Notes: generated by a model from the letters alone, not told the origin. A stretch of DNA of 52,375 nt from Bacteroidota bacterium (GCA_024280115.1 JAJRQT010000083.1:1-52375), one strand, 5' to 3'. Numbered from the stretch's first letter, positions 26,555 through 35,554 are shown. Numbers and translations: made by a program.

Positions 26555-27016
26555 TTATGCGCCTCTACTTGGAAATCTGTTATCCCAGAAAAAATTCTCA
26601 GATTCTACCAACCGTACTTTATCAACAAAATCATGATGAAGGGTATTGATAACATAATTTTGTTCTGAAGGTACAATAGCAGACGGAACCCTCATACAAA
26701 GTGCCTCCAGGGAATCATACCAATCACTTCCTGTTTTTTGAGTATATGCATAAGCCGATAAATGATGCCAGTTTTCCGGCAAATTGGTCAATCCCATAAT
26801 ATACGGCATCACGGGTTCTATAATCTCAATTCGCATAAGACGGAATGGCCCTGCAGGTCTTATCCCGTTTGTGTGCGCCAGTAATTCTAATGCGCACAAA
26901 GAAATGTTTTCGGAACAATAAATCACATGCTGACCGTTTCTGTTCCAGCGATTCGCAACCCCGGAACTGAACAGGGAATTGGCATATTTTTCCCGGGCAA
27001 GCCTATAAACAATCAT
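26555..27016 (-). CDS. RES-domain NAD+-degrading toxin
   Basis: 153 residues. RES-family landmarks in order: MIVYRLAREKY at the start, RWNRNGQHVIYCSEN (the R..W..G..V.Y motif), SLCALELLAH with the conserved Glu, and VPSEQNYVINTLHHDF followed by WDNRF at the end. Characterised RES toxins deplete NAD+. Its start overlaps the end of the upstream antitoxin gene by 4 bases, the usual order for this system. It is complete in length. Confidence 0.9.
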   Translation of the reverse strand: MIVYRLAREKYANSLFSSGVANRWNRNGQHVIYCSENISLCALELLAHTNGIRPAGPFRLMRIEIIEPVMPYIMGLTNLPENWHHLSAYAYTQKTGSDWYDSLEALCMRVPSAIVPSEQNYVINTLHHDFVDKVRLVESENFFWDNRFPSRGA

Positions 27017-27441
27017 ACATTATCACCGTATTCTATGGCAACTAATCTATCATCAGTATATTTTATACCACTGATCGTATTTAAGAAGCTAATTGGCGGG
27101 TCGTTATCAAAAAAGTGATTAGGCTTTTGCAACCATTCGCCGAACTGATCTGATGTGCCAAAGATATCTATCCCGTGATTATAAAGTGAAAGCAATGCGA
27201 ATACGTGCTCTTGCAGATATGGCTTCATTGGCAACTGCTTCATCTTATAATTTCTAAATGTTTTAATATTCAGATTAAGCGATAGGGATAATAGCTCATC
27301 TGTTTGCCCGGATAATTTTTTAAGATGATAAATTTGCTCAGAGTTGATTTTGTTTTGCCTTATGGCATAAAGCATTTCTGGCTCTGAAACCTTAGCAGGG
27401 ATTTCTACATTTTGATATGTATTTTTTTCTTCCACACTCAA
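27013..27441 (-). CDS. Xre/MbcA/ParS-type antitoxin (DUF2384 C-terminus)
   Basis: 142 residues. The N-terminal part (residues about 25-75) is a helical Xre-like region, and the C-terminal part has the MbcA/ParS toxin-binding pattern: LLSLYNHGIDIFGTSDQF then WLQKPNHFFDNDPPISFL. It would neutralise the RES toxin encoded immediately downstream and probably bind the shared promoter. The pair is transcribed toward the thioredoxin-fold gene. An intergenic repeat block lies upstream at 27573-27700. Confidence 0.9.
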   Translation of the reverse strand: MSVEEKNTYQNVEIPAKVSEPEMLYAIRQNKINSEQIYHLKKLSGQTDELLSLSLNLNIKTFRNYKMKQLPMKPYLQEHVFALLSLYNHGIDIFGTSDQFGEWLQKPNHFFDNDPPISFLNTISGIKYTDDRLVAIEYGDNV

Positions 27442-27863
27442 ATATAGGTATATTTACCTTGTCATAAAAGCATTTTTACCTTTTTAAAAAATTATTTTTA
27501 TTCTACAGGATTCATAATTACTAACCCGATGATATTTTAATGTCAAACATATAATTTTTATCTTGGATCAAATTCCCCTCCACGCTGTCGCTGAAGCTTT
27601 AGCGTAGGCGCCTTGGAGGGGTTGGACTTGCTTCGCCGTAGCGGCTTCCCTCGGTCGCCAATGGCTTGCCGAAGGTGCAACGCGAAGGCAAGGGTGGGTT
27701 TTTTATCGAAATTGTTTATTCAAAGATCATAAACTTCATCCTCCATGGTAATAAGCCTATACCCGGTGCTGGATTATATTGACGAATATGAAATAGAAAA
27801 GCTTTTAATTGATTTTGAAATTGACCTAATTCAGATACGAGGGAGTCCCCCAATTGTATATGT
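27442..27863. other. Intergenic region between the toxin-antitoxin pair and the Mla genes
   Basis: It contains the nested repeat at 27573-27700. To the right, a 55-codon open stretch begins at 27745 and runs into the 3' end of the convergent ATPase gene (to 27912); it is probably not a gene. The left 110 bases should contain the antitoxin promoter. Confidence 0.4.
27573..27700. repeat. Nested palindromic GC-rich intergenic repeat
   Basis: An outer stem CCCCTCCA (27575-27582) / TGGAGGGG (27614-27621) encloses a near-palindrome CGCTGAAGCTTTAGCG (27589-27604). A second module pairs CTTGCTTCGC (27627-27636) with GCGAAGGCAAG (27682-27692, one base bulged). The block is markedly GC-rich against an AT-rich background and has no coding signal. 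It looks like a dispersed palindromic repeat into which shorter palindromes have inserted. Confidence 0.6.
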
Positions 27864-28622
27864 TCAAGAATTTTCCGTATCCTTTAATGCCTGGACGAGT
27901 TTATTGGAATAAATAAAATCCTGGAGTTCTGGTACTGTTGTTCCCAGTATTTGGGATTTGTCGCCTTCCCATAATTTTTGGCCTTCATACATATATATAA
28001 TATAATCCCCAATATCCATCACCGAGTTCATGTCGTGGGTGACAACAACGGTTGTAATATTAAATTCTTCGGTAATTTCTTTGATCAATTCATCAATTAA
28101 GATTGCTGTTTGAGGATCGAGGCCGGAATTGGGTTCATCACAATAGAGGTATTTTGAACTATTTACAATGGCTCGTGCAATTCCAACACGTTTTTTCATC
28201 CCGCCACTAATTTCGGAGGGCATTTTATTATTTACATTTTCAAGGCCAACACGTTTTAATACAAAATTTACCCTGTCCATCTTTTCTCCCTGCGACATTT
28301 CCGTAAGGATATTAAGAGGGAACATTACATTTTGCTCTACAGATTGAGAATCGAACAGTGCGGCACCCTGGAATAACATTCCTATATCTCTTCTTATGTG
28401 TCTTCTGACATTACGGTTTGCTGCCGTAAAATCTCTGCCATTGTAAAGAACGCACCCTTCATCAGGTTCCAGCAGGCCAACCATACATTTGAGTAAAACA
28501 CTTTTTCCAGTACCACTTGTACCAATAATAAGATTTGTTCTGCCGGGACTAAAAGAGCCATCAATTCCGTAAAGAACCGTTTTACCGTCAAATGCCTTTT
28601 TAATATTTTGAAGTTCGATCAT
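27864..28622 (-). CDS. mlaF: ABC transporter ATPase, MlaF-like
   Basis: 252 residues. Walker A is GTSGTGKS at 34-41, the signature motif is ISGGMKKRVGIAR, Walker B is YLYCDEPNSGLDP, and the switch region is VVVTHDMNSVMDIGD. The sequence after Walker B (DPQTAILIDELI) and the 252-residue length match the Mla/Ttg2 lipid-transport ATPases. It would drive phospholipid or lipid movement between the membranes with the MlaE-like permease encoded 6 bases upstream. The substrate-binding MCE subunit (MlaD) is not in this window. Confidence 0.9.
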   Translation of the reverse strand: MIELQNIKKAFDGKTVLYGIDGSFSPGRTNLIIGTSGTGKSVLLKCMVGLLEPDEGCVLYNGRDFTAANRNVRRHIRRDIGMLFQGAALFDSQSVEQNVMFPLNILTEMSQGEKMDRVNFVLKRVGLENVNNKMPSEISGGMKKRVGIARAIVNSSKYLYCDEPNSGLDPQTAILIDELIKEITEEFNITTVVVTHDMNSVMDIGDYIIYMYEGQKLWEGDKSQILGTTVPELQDFIYSNKLVQALKDTENS

Positions 28623-28628
28623 AAAGAA

Positions 28629-29357
28629 TCAAAGTAGTAATTCGGCCAATAAATAATCTGCAACAAGTATAGCTATACAACTGTTTGTGACAGCGCTGGT
28701 ACTCGATTGTCCGACCTCCAGTGCACCCCCTGTAGTATAATATCCTTTAAATGATGAAATAGATGATACCAGAAAAGCAAAAACAAAGGATTTTATTAAG
28801 GCAAATACCACATTGAATTCCTGAAAATCTGCCCTTATCCCATAGATATAGTCCTCAGGAGTTATAACACCTGCAAGAGTCCCGGCAACATATCCGCCGG
28901 TAATAGCAAGAAATCCAGCGAGGATTACCAGTAAAGGATACATAATCAGGCTGGCAATTATTTTTGGAAGTGCGAGAAACGAAACAGAATTTATACCCAT
29001 CACCTCCAAAGCATCAACTTGCTCGGATATTCTCATGGTCCCCAACTCACTCGCGATATTTGATCCTGCTTTTCCTGCAAATACAATTGCTGTAATGGTT
29101 GGGGCAAGTTCCAACAATGTCATATCCCGTACCACAAGACTGATTACATATCTTGGAATAAGTGGACTCACTAGATTATATGCCGTCTGAATGCAGGTTA
29201 CCGCACCAATGAAAGTCGAAACAATGGTTACAATAACAATGGAATCTATGCCTACCTTGATACATTCATCAAGTATTTGTTTAAAATATGTTTTTAGGGG
29301 TTCTCTTTTTATGAAAAGGTTTCCTAAAAATATAAAGTATCTTCCAATTCCTTTCAT
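28629..29357 (-). CDS. mlaE: ABC transporter permease, MlaE-like
   Basis: 242 residues with about five membrane helices. The family signature is PTITAIVFAGKAGSNIASELGTMRISEQVDALEVMG cut here to its parts FAGKAGSNIASELGTM and EQVDALEVMG, followed by LPKIIASLIMYPLL. It forms the inner-membrane channel of the Mla lipid transporter. It is the upstream gene of a two-gene operon with the ATPase, and is divergent from the SDR gene. Confidence 0.92.
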   Translation of the reverse strand: MKGIGRYFIFLGNLFIKREPLKTYFKQILDECIKVGIDSIVIVTIVSTFIGAVTCIQTAYNLVSPLIPRYVISLVVRDMTLLELAPTITAIVFAGKAGSNIASELGTMRISEQVDALEVMGINSVSFLALPKIIASLIMYPLLVILAGFLAITGGYVAGTLAGVITPEDYIYGIRADFQEFNVVFALIKSFVFAFLVSSISSFKGYYTTGGALEVGQSSTSAVTNSCIAILVADYLLAELLL

Positions 29358-29524
29358 GTAGTCTGGTCTTTCTATTAGCCATAAAGATACAACATTGTAA
29401 AAATTATCCGAGTTTCAATAAGGATAGATAAAAAAAAGATAATATTTTAAAATAAATACCTTTTATTTAGGTGTATTTTCATAGAGACAATAAGTAGAAT
29501 TTTGAAAATTAAATTGAGTACTGT

Positions 29525-30232
29525 ATGAATAAAATTATTGTGGTCACCGGAGGCACCAAAGGTATTGGGAAAGCCATTATAAACAAGTTTGCTAACCATG
29601 GTTTTGATATTATCACCTGTTCCAGGAATCAAAAAGACTTGGATATACTGAGAGACGATATTGTAAAAAAATATCAAGAAGCGAGTGTTTATGTCAAAAA
29701 ATCTGACCTGTCAAAGAAAAAAGAAGTTGTGGATTTTATCAACTTTTGTCTGGATAGAAATAAACCTATTGATGTTTTGATAAACAATACAGGGGTATTC
29801 ATGCCAGGACAAATAAATAGTGAACCGGATGGGAATCTAGAGATGATGATCAATACCAATCTGTACAGCGCTTATCATTTAACAAGAGGAATACTCCCAA
29901 CAATGATGAAAATTAAAAAGGGTCATATCTTCAATATCTGCTCAGTTGCGAGTATTCAGCCATATGAGAATGGTGGTTCTTATTCGATATCTAAATATGC
30001 CATGCATGGAATGACTAAAGTACTGCGTGAAGAAATGAAAGGGCATGGTATCCGGGTGACTTCGGTACTTCCGGGAGCAACTTTAACTGCAAGCTGGGAG
30101 GGAGTTGATCTTCCGGAATCAAGGTTTATAAAAGCTGAAGATGTAGCCGATTCGATTTTTGGTGCTTATAGCCTCTCAATAAATTCTGTTGTTGAAGAAA
30201 TGTTAATCAGGCCTCAGGAAGGAGATATATAG
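29525..30232 (+). CDS. Short-chain dehydrogenase/reductase
   Basis: 235 residues. The NAD(P)-binding motif TGGTKGIG is at 8-15, NNTG at 87-90, and the catalytic set is a Ser in SVAS near 140-143, Tyr153 and Lys157 (YSISK). This is a classical SDR of normal length; CSRNQKDL after the second strand suggests NADPH preference. The substrate cannot be predicted. It appears to be a single gene, divergent from the Mla pair. Confidence 0.9.
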   Translation: MNKIIVVTGGTKGIGKAIINKFANHGFDIITCSRNQKDLDILRDDIVKKYQEASVYVKKSDLSKKKEVVDFINFCLDRNKPIDVLINNTGVFMPGQINSEPDGNLEMMINTNLYSAYHLTRGILPTMMKIKKGHIFNICSVASIQPYENGGSYSISKYAMHGMTKVLREEMKGHGIRVTSVLPGATLTASWEGVDLPESRFIKAEDVADSIFGAYSLSINSVVEEMLIRPQEGDI

Positions 30233-30336
30233 GTATTTAGTTTAGGCGGGGTTGATATTTTTTTTAATTTCTTCATTATATTCGAATGATGGACGTTTTA
30301 CATAAATTGTAAATCATTTATTCACAACTTAATAAG

Positions 30337-30744
30337 ATGGAAAGTTTATACCTGAAAGGAACAGAAGAAACACCGGAGATTTTTTTTGATAAAAATAAAC
30401 CAGAATTCCGGGTTACAGGAAAATCATACATGGAGGATGCAACTACACATTACACACATGTAATTGACTGGCTTAAAGAGTATAGTAAATATCCCAACCC
30501 CATCACCAACTTTAAATTTGAACTGGAATATGTAAATACAGCATCTTCAAAAATTGTTCATGATATCTTAGATATTCTTGACGATATATCTCTTCAGGAG
30601 CATGAGGTGATTGTTGAATGGCATTATTTCCAGGAAGATGAAGATATGCTCGAGCTTGGCAGAGAGTACGAGGAGGTTTATCAGGTGCCGTTTAAGTTCG
30701 AAGAAATTGATTTTGACCGGCCTGGTAATTTTTTTGAAGATTGA
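30337..30744 (+). CDS. SiaC-family regulatory phosphoprotein (DUF1987)
   Basis: 135 residues, complete. Matches DUF1987/SiaC: TPEIFFDKNKPEFRVTGKSY at the start, HVIDWLKEY, FELEYVNTASSKIVHDIL and VEWHYFQEDEDMLELG. Thr68 in the NTASS motif corresponds to the threonine phosphorylated in Pseudomonas SiaC, a switch controlling a diguanylate cyclase and surface attachment. The usual SiaB kinase and SiaA phosphatase are not nearby. It converges with the ligase-like gene. Confidence 0.85.
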   Translation: MESLYLKGTEETPEIFFDKNKPEFRVTGKSYMEDATTHYTHVIDWLKEYSKYPNPITNFKFELEYVNTASSKIVHDILDILDDISLQEHEVIVEWHYFQEDEDMLELGREYEEVYQVPFKFEEIDFDRPGNFFED

Positions 30745-30782
30745 TTAATTAGTGATCTGGCTGGTGACATTATTTATAAATC

Positions 30783-32336
30783 TTAAACCAGCGCCTTCAA
30801 AGAATGAATTGAATCGGCAAAATTTGGGTCATTTCCTACTTTTCGTTGAATGGTAACATTGGACAGAGCCAACCCCGACTTTCTTCTCCGCGAAACGATT
30901 ATGGAATCAAAATGCAATTTATAGATCAGCGATGGTTTTACAGTTCTTACGGGCCCGAATTTTTCAATAGTATTTTGCCTTGTATAAAGCAGTAATTCAT
31001 CAATCTGGTCTTTGTCAAATGTTGGTTTTACTCTCGCTACAGGAATTAAAACATCATTTTGTTTCAAACCAAAAGTCATGTGCCGGATACCTGAATTACC
31101 CATGGTTTCTAATTCAACATAAATTAAGATGGCATTTATTGCATAGGAGTCCGCCTTCCAGTAAAGTGTATTTTCTGTGCTGTTTTTTAATTTGAGAATA
31201 AAGCCAGAAAAGCCTAGGATTCTGCATTTTTTATGAGCCGCGGTGAGATCACCCCAATTCGAATATTCGATCGATTTTCGGATTTCAATATGACTTATTT
31301 TACTGAAGTAATCTCTGAATATTTCTGAGAAATTGATTGTTCTATTTGCACCGAAAATTAATATTTCGGTAATAGAAAATATTGGCGTAGCAACTTCCAA
31401 ATCTTTCCTTGAAATTGTTTTCTTACGAATTCTGTTTTTCAATAAATCTATCGGTGTATCAGGATTATTTGTCAAAATTTGTCCAAGAATCATAAAATCA
31501 CTATGTACCTCTCTGAGGGGTTTGCATATTTCCGGAAATTTTTCATTAATGATTTCGAGATCAGAAGTCCACATAAAAATATTTCCCGCATGTTTTATTA
31601 CCTGGGCATCTATCCCATTCCTGTATCCGTAAATTTCATATTTTTTATATTCGGCCAAATTTTCAAGCGAATTGTCGATAGAATCCATGACCGGGAAAGG
31701 TGCCGGAATTTTAAGGTTTTCATTATTAATCGGTTGATTTAGATCATTAAAGCGAACACTGCCCGTTTTGTTGCACTCGTAGATTCTTAGGCTAATTAAA
31801 GAATGCTCAATATTTATAACTTCTGCCAATGCTTTAATTAGTTGTTTCTTAGACATAGGTGACTTGAAACCGCCTGTCACTAGTTTTAAAATGAATTGTC
31901 TTTGAAGAACCTCCACACTGGTCAAATCTCTTTTTATAAATTCTTTGATTTCAAATTCTGAAAATTTAGACAACTGACTAATTTTTGAAAGCCAGAGTTG
32001 GATGGGTTGATCTGCCAATTTTTCAGAATTTGTTCTCTGAAGCAATGCGAAAGCCTTTATAAAATTACCGGTTTCCTTTTCTGACCTGTCAATGAGCCAA
32101 TCCGGATAACCGGTCAACTCATTGGTCCAGTTTCTGATTTGCTTTGAATTGATGACCCTCTTAGGATAATTACCAATGAGAAGATTAAAAGCAGCATCTT
32201 TATTTGATTCGTTTTCTAGGGATTGAAAATACTTTTTTAACAATTGTATTTTTCTATCGTCATCTTTTGCCAGGGAAATGTCTGCAATAAGTTCAATAAA
32301 TATTTTCAATATATTTTTCTCTGAGTGGTAAATCAA
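30783..32336 (-). CDS. ATP-dependent DNA ligase homologue lacking the catalytic lysine (probable pseudoenzyme)
   Basis: 517 residues, the length of bacterial LigB-type ATP-dependent ligases, and uninterrupted. The N-terminal helical domain contains FILKLVTGGFKSPMSKK at 148-164, which matches the family's NKLLTGAFRVG segment. The C-terminus matches too: NTIEKFGPVRTVKPSL and RRRKSGLAL. Motif I, normally E-x-K-x-D-G with the adenylated Lys, reads YGYRNGIDAQ at 236-245, so the Lys is Tyr238 and the Asp is Asn240. Motif IV (EGLMLK) reads SGFILK, losing its Glu. It therefore cannot form the usual ligase-AMP and may act as a DNA-binding or structural relative. It is separated from RecQ by one oppositely oriented gene. 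Confidence 0.8.
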   Translation of the reverse strand: MIYHSEKNILKIFIELIADISLAKDDDRKIQLLKKYFQSLENESNKDAAFNLLIGNYPKRVINSKQIRNWTNELTGYPDWLIDRSEKETGNFIKAFALLQRTNSEKLADQPIQLWLSKISQLSKFSEFEIKEFIKRDLTSVEVLQRQFILKLVTGGFKSPMSKKQLIKALAEVINIEHSLISLRIYECNKTGSVRFNDLNQPINNENLKIPAPFPVMDSIDNSLENLAEYKKYEIYGYRNGIDAQVIKHAGNIFMWTSDLEIINEKFPEICKPLREVHSDFMILGQILTNNPDTPIDLLKNRIRKKTISRKDLEVATPIFSITEILIFGANRTINFSEIFRDYFSKISHIEIRKSIEYSNWGDLTAAHKKCRILGFSGFILKLKNSTENTLYWKADSYAINAILIYVELETMGNSGIRHMTFGLKQNDVLIPVARVKPTFDKDQIDELLLYTRQNTIEKFGPVRTVKPSLIYKLHFDSIIVSRRRKSGLALSNVTIQRKVGNDPNFADSIHSLKALV

Positions 32337-32419
32337 AATTAAACCATATTAGATTTTTATTTCTATAATTTTTCCATGATTTTCGAAATGATTTCATTTC
32401 TAACATTTATTCAAGAAAT

Positions 32420-33463
32420 ATGAACCCCATTAAAACAGGAATAGCCTCATACGGAATGTCAGGTCTGGTATTTCACGCACCACTGCTGCATGTAAATCCG
32501 GGTTTTGAATTAGTGAAAATTGTAGAGCGGTCCTACAAAGGTTCAAAAGAGCGATACCCGTATATTTCCATTGTAAGGTCTTTGGAAGACCTGCTTCAGG
32601 ATGAACACATTGAATTAATCATTATTAATACGCCCGATTCCACTCATTTTGAATATTGTAAATTGGCATTAGAAGCGGGTAAGCATGTAGTTGTTGAAAA
32701 ACCATTTACGCTTAAAGTTGAAGAAGCAGAACAGCTTATTCAGCTTTCGAAAAAGCAGGAGAAATTGCTGAGTGTATTCCAAAACAGAAGGTGGGACGGA
32801 GATTACCTTACGGTAAAAAAGGTGGTTGAGGATAAGCTGCTCGGCCGTTTGGTTTCATTTGAGTCACATTTTGATCGTTATCGTAATTTTATAAAACCAA
32901 ACACATGGAAGGAAGAGCAGACTTCCGGTGCTGAAATATTATTTAACCTTGGATCGCATATGATTGATCAGGCATATGATCTTTTTGGCATGCCTGAGAG
33001 TGTTTCAGCTGATATCGGTATTCAGCGAACTGACGGGGTAGCAGATGATTTTTATAATGTTGTTTTGAGATATAAAGGCATGCAGGTTTGTCTGAAATCG
33101 AGCTATTTGGTTCGAGAGGAGGGACCCCGATACTTATTGCACGGCACAGAAGGATCTTTTCTGAAATGGGGCCTCGATCGTCAGGAGGCTGATCTGAAGA
33201 TGGGAAAATATCCCGATGAACCTGATTGGGGGAAAGAGCCAAAGAAACTTTGGGGAAAACTCAATACTGAATTGAATGATCTTCATTTCACCGGAAGGAT
33301 TGAAACCATACCTGGAAACTACCAGAGCTATTATGAAAATATTTACGATGCAATCCGAAATGGAGCAAAGCTGGTTGTGCAGCCCAATCAATCATTGGAA
33401 CTGATTAAGATTATTGTTGGTGCGATTGAAAGTAATAGGACCGGGAATGCAGTGAAATTTTAG
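32420..33463 (+). CDS. Gfo/Idh/MocA family oxidoreductase
   Basis: 347 residues. N-terminal Rossmann domain with GIASYGMSGLVFHAP (the G-x-S-G variant of this branch), then IINTPDSTHFEYCKLALEAGKHV cut here to NTPDSTHFEYCK and EAGKHVVVEKPFTL (conserved EKP near residue 95). The C-terminal substrate domain includes LFNLGSHMIDQAYDLFG. The enzyme oxidises or reduces a sugar or polyol with NAD(P). The substrate is unknown. Length is normal, and it looks monocistronic. Confidence 0.9.
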   Translation: MNPIKTGIASYGMSGLVFHAPLLHVNPGFELVKIVERSYKGSKERYPYISIVRSLEDLLQDEHIELIIINTPDSTHFEYCKLALEAGKHVVVEKPFTLKVEEAEQLIQLSKKQEKLLSVFQNRRWDGDYLTVKKVVEDKLLGRLVSFESHFDRYRNFIKPNTWKEEQTSGAEILFNLGSHMIDQAYDLFGMPESVSADIGIQRTDGVADDFYNVVLRYKGMQVCLKSSYLVREEGPRYLLHGTEGSFLKWGLDRQEADLKMGKYPDEPDWGKEPKKLWGKLNTELNDLHFTGRIETIPGNYQSYYENIYDAIRNGAKLVVQPNQSLELIKIIVGAIESNRTGNAVKF

Positions 33464-33525
33464 CGAACCTTCCTAAAAGTATTTCAATCGATTATGCTTC
33501 AAAGACGCGAGAAAATAGGTATTTT

Positions 33526-35439
33526 TCATTCTACCTTCCACACCAACCTCCCCATGCCATCGTATTTCAGATCATCGCTATCGGTCATCTCCCTGATGAT
33601 TTCATCAACTAAAGGGATTTCATGATGGCCAAATAATTTGGTCAGATCTTCAGGAAGTCTTGGGCCTTTCTTCAATTCGTAATGTACCATTTCACGTATG
33701 CGGTCATGATCGGATTTGGATAGAGATCTTTTTCTTTCAAGGCAATAATCGCAATGTCCACAGTCCTCAAAATTCTTTTCACCAAAATATTCTAAAATCA
33801 TCCCTGTTTTACATTGAGATTGATTTTCAACATAGTTCAGCATGGCCTCCAGTTTATTTTTTTGAATCTCCCTTCTTTCATTAATCCTCTCCGTGTCGAT
33901 GGGAAGTTTGCTGGCATCAAAACGTGGAGTTATAAATGCCAACTGAGGTTTATCCCTCATTTTGTCATAGGTAATGATTTTTAAGTTATTCAGATGATCT
34001 AACTGGTTTTTTACTTTATAAACAGTTGAGTTTATCGTCCTGGCAATTTGGTTTTCTGAGATTCTGACAAAATTTCCCAGCATTTCACCCCCATAAAATC
34101 TCAACAACGATTTAATCAATGGATCAAAGGAAGCGTTGGCAATTTGAAACTTATATAATTCAGGTTTTTCTAAATTGATGGAGACCTTTGATGGATGATA
34201 AAAGCTTTCATTTAGCATTGTAAAACCTTCTTCCTCCAGTTTTTGAATGGCATAATAGGCCTCGCTGTTGTGTAAATTAAAATTATGGCAGAAATCTGAG
34301 ATGTCAAAATCAAAGTATGACAGCATATTTGACCCGACAGCAATTTTAAAGTAATTGGCCAGGGCCTGGTACACTCTTTTCATGAATTCTACGGAGGGAT
34401 GTGAATTTTCAAAAAAAATATTCAACAAGTGTTTGTCTCCTTCATGATAGATGATGACAGCATAGGCCTTTCTTCCATCTCTTCCCGCTCTTCCCGCTTC
34501 CTGGTAATAAGCTTCCAGGTTGTCCGGCACATCATAGTGCACCACAACACGGACATCTTTTTTATTGATGCCCATTCCAAATGCATTGGTCGCAACGATC
34601 ACTCTTGTCTGACCGGCCTGCCACGATTCCTGCTTTTTCATCCTAAGGTCATGGCTCAGTCCTGCATGGTAATAGTCAGCAGAAATCCGTTGCCTGAGCA
34701 ATAAGTCACACAGATCTTTTGTCCGCTTTCTTGTCCTGACATAAACCAGGGCTGTTCCCTTGACATTTGTGAGAATTTCAATAAGCTTCTTATCCTTGTT
34801 TTCAACTTTTCTGACTGCAAATGCGATATTTTCTCTCACAAAGCTGGCCTTGAATATTTGCTGATTTTCTAATTCTAGTTTATCACAGATATCCATCACA
34901 ACCTTCTCTGTAGCGGTAGCCGTCAGTGCGATTGTATTAACCTTCGGAATATGTTCATTTCGAAAATTAGCAATCTTCAAATAGCTTGGTCTGAAATCAT
35001 AACCCCATTGTGAAATGCAATGTGCTTCATCTACTGCGAGTAGATTGATATTCATTTTCCTGACTCTTGCAGAAAATATTTCTGTTTGCAGTCTTTCCGG
35101 AGAGACATACAATAGCTTAATATTCCCATAAATACAGTTGTCGAGAATAATATCTATTTCTCTGTTTGTTAGGCCGGTATAAATCGCATAAGCTTTTATG
35201 CCCTGTCTGTTTAGCTGATCCACCTGGTCTTTCATCAGGGCGATGAGGGGCGATATAACCAAACAAAGGCCATCTTTGCAGAGTGCCGGAAGCTGGTAAC
35301 ACAGTGATTTTCCGCCGCCAGTTGGCAATAGTGCCAATGCATCATTCCCTGACAATACGGAATCAATGATTTCCTTTTGAAGGTGACGAAAATTGTCATA
35401 CCCCCAGTACTGTTTTAATATGTCAGATGGTTGGGACAC
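33526..35439 (-). CDS. recQ: ATP-dependent DNA helicase RecQ
   Basis: 637 residues. Motif 0 is WGYDNFRHLQKEII, Walker A is TGGGKS near 40-45, the DEAH box with the aromatic-rich loop is VDEAHCISQWGYDFRP, and motif VI is YYQEAGRAGRDG. The zinc-binding part follows near the C-terminus (CGHCDYCLERK), then a winged-helix RQC domain. No clear HRDC domain is seen at the end. It unwinds recombination and replication intermediates 3' to 5'. Single gene, divergent from the exported protein at 35555. Confidence 0.94.
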   Translation of the reverse strand: MSQPSDILKQYWGYDNFRHLQKEIIDSVLSGNDALALLPTGGGKSLCYQLPALCKDGLCLVISPLIALMKDQVDQLNRQGIKAYAIYTGLTNREIDIILDNCIYGNIKLLYVSPERLQTEIFSARVRKMNINLLAVDEAHCISQWGYDFRPSYLKIANFRNEHIPKVNTIALTATATEKVVMDICDKLELENQQIFKASFVRENIAFAVRKVENKDKKLIEILTNVKGTALVYVRTRKRTKDLCDLLLRQRISADYYHAGLSHDLRMKKQESWQAGQTRVIVATNAFGMGINKKDVRVVVHYDVPDNLEAYYQEAGRAGRDGRKAYAVIIYHEGDKHLLNIFFENSHPSVEFMKRVYQALANYFKIAVGSNMLSYFDFDISDFCHNFNLHNSEAYYAIQKLEEEGFTMLNESFYHPSKVSINLEKPELYKFQIANASFDPLIKSLLRFYGGEMLGNFVRISENQIARTINSTVYKVKNQLDHLNNLKIITYDKMRDKPQLAFITPRFDASKLPIDTERINERREIQKNKLEAMLNYVENQSQCKTGMILEYFGEKNFEDCGHCDYCLERKRSLSKSDHDRIREMVHYELKKGPRLPEDLTKLFGHHEIPLVDEIIREMTDSDDLKYDGMGRLVWKVE

Positions 35440-35540
35440 TTATTGTAAAAATTATCTTGTTAATACCGTATTGTATTTTATAAATCAAAAATAAATTGAA
35501 CATTGACAATTGGTAAGATAATAAAATTGAAGTAATCTTT

Positions 35541-35548
35541 TAATTTTG
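35541..35548 (+). promoter_or_regulatory. Candidate -7 box very close to a start codon
   Basis: TAATTTTG matches TAnnTTTG and ends only 6 bases before ATG 35555. If used, the mRNA would be nearly leaderless, and the in-frame TTG at 35546 could not be the start. Confidence 0.3.
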
Positions 35549-35554
35549 TGCCGG

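Noticed and set aside
26422..26649. Plus-strand 75-codon frame opposite the end of the RES toxin gene
   Set aside because: It overlaps the well-supported toxin gene and has no recognisable sequence.
27745..27912. 55-codon plus-strand frame (starts MVISLYPVLDYIDEYEIEK) overlapping the mlaF 3' end
   Set aside because: The sequence looks somewhat protein-like, but it is short, runs antisense into a real gene and has no promoter or homologue I recognise.
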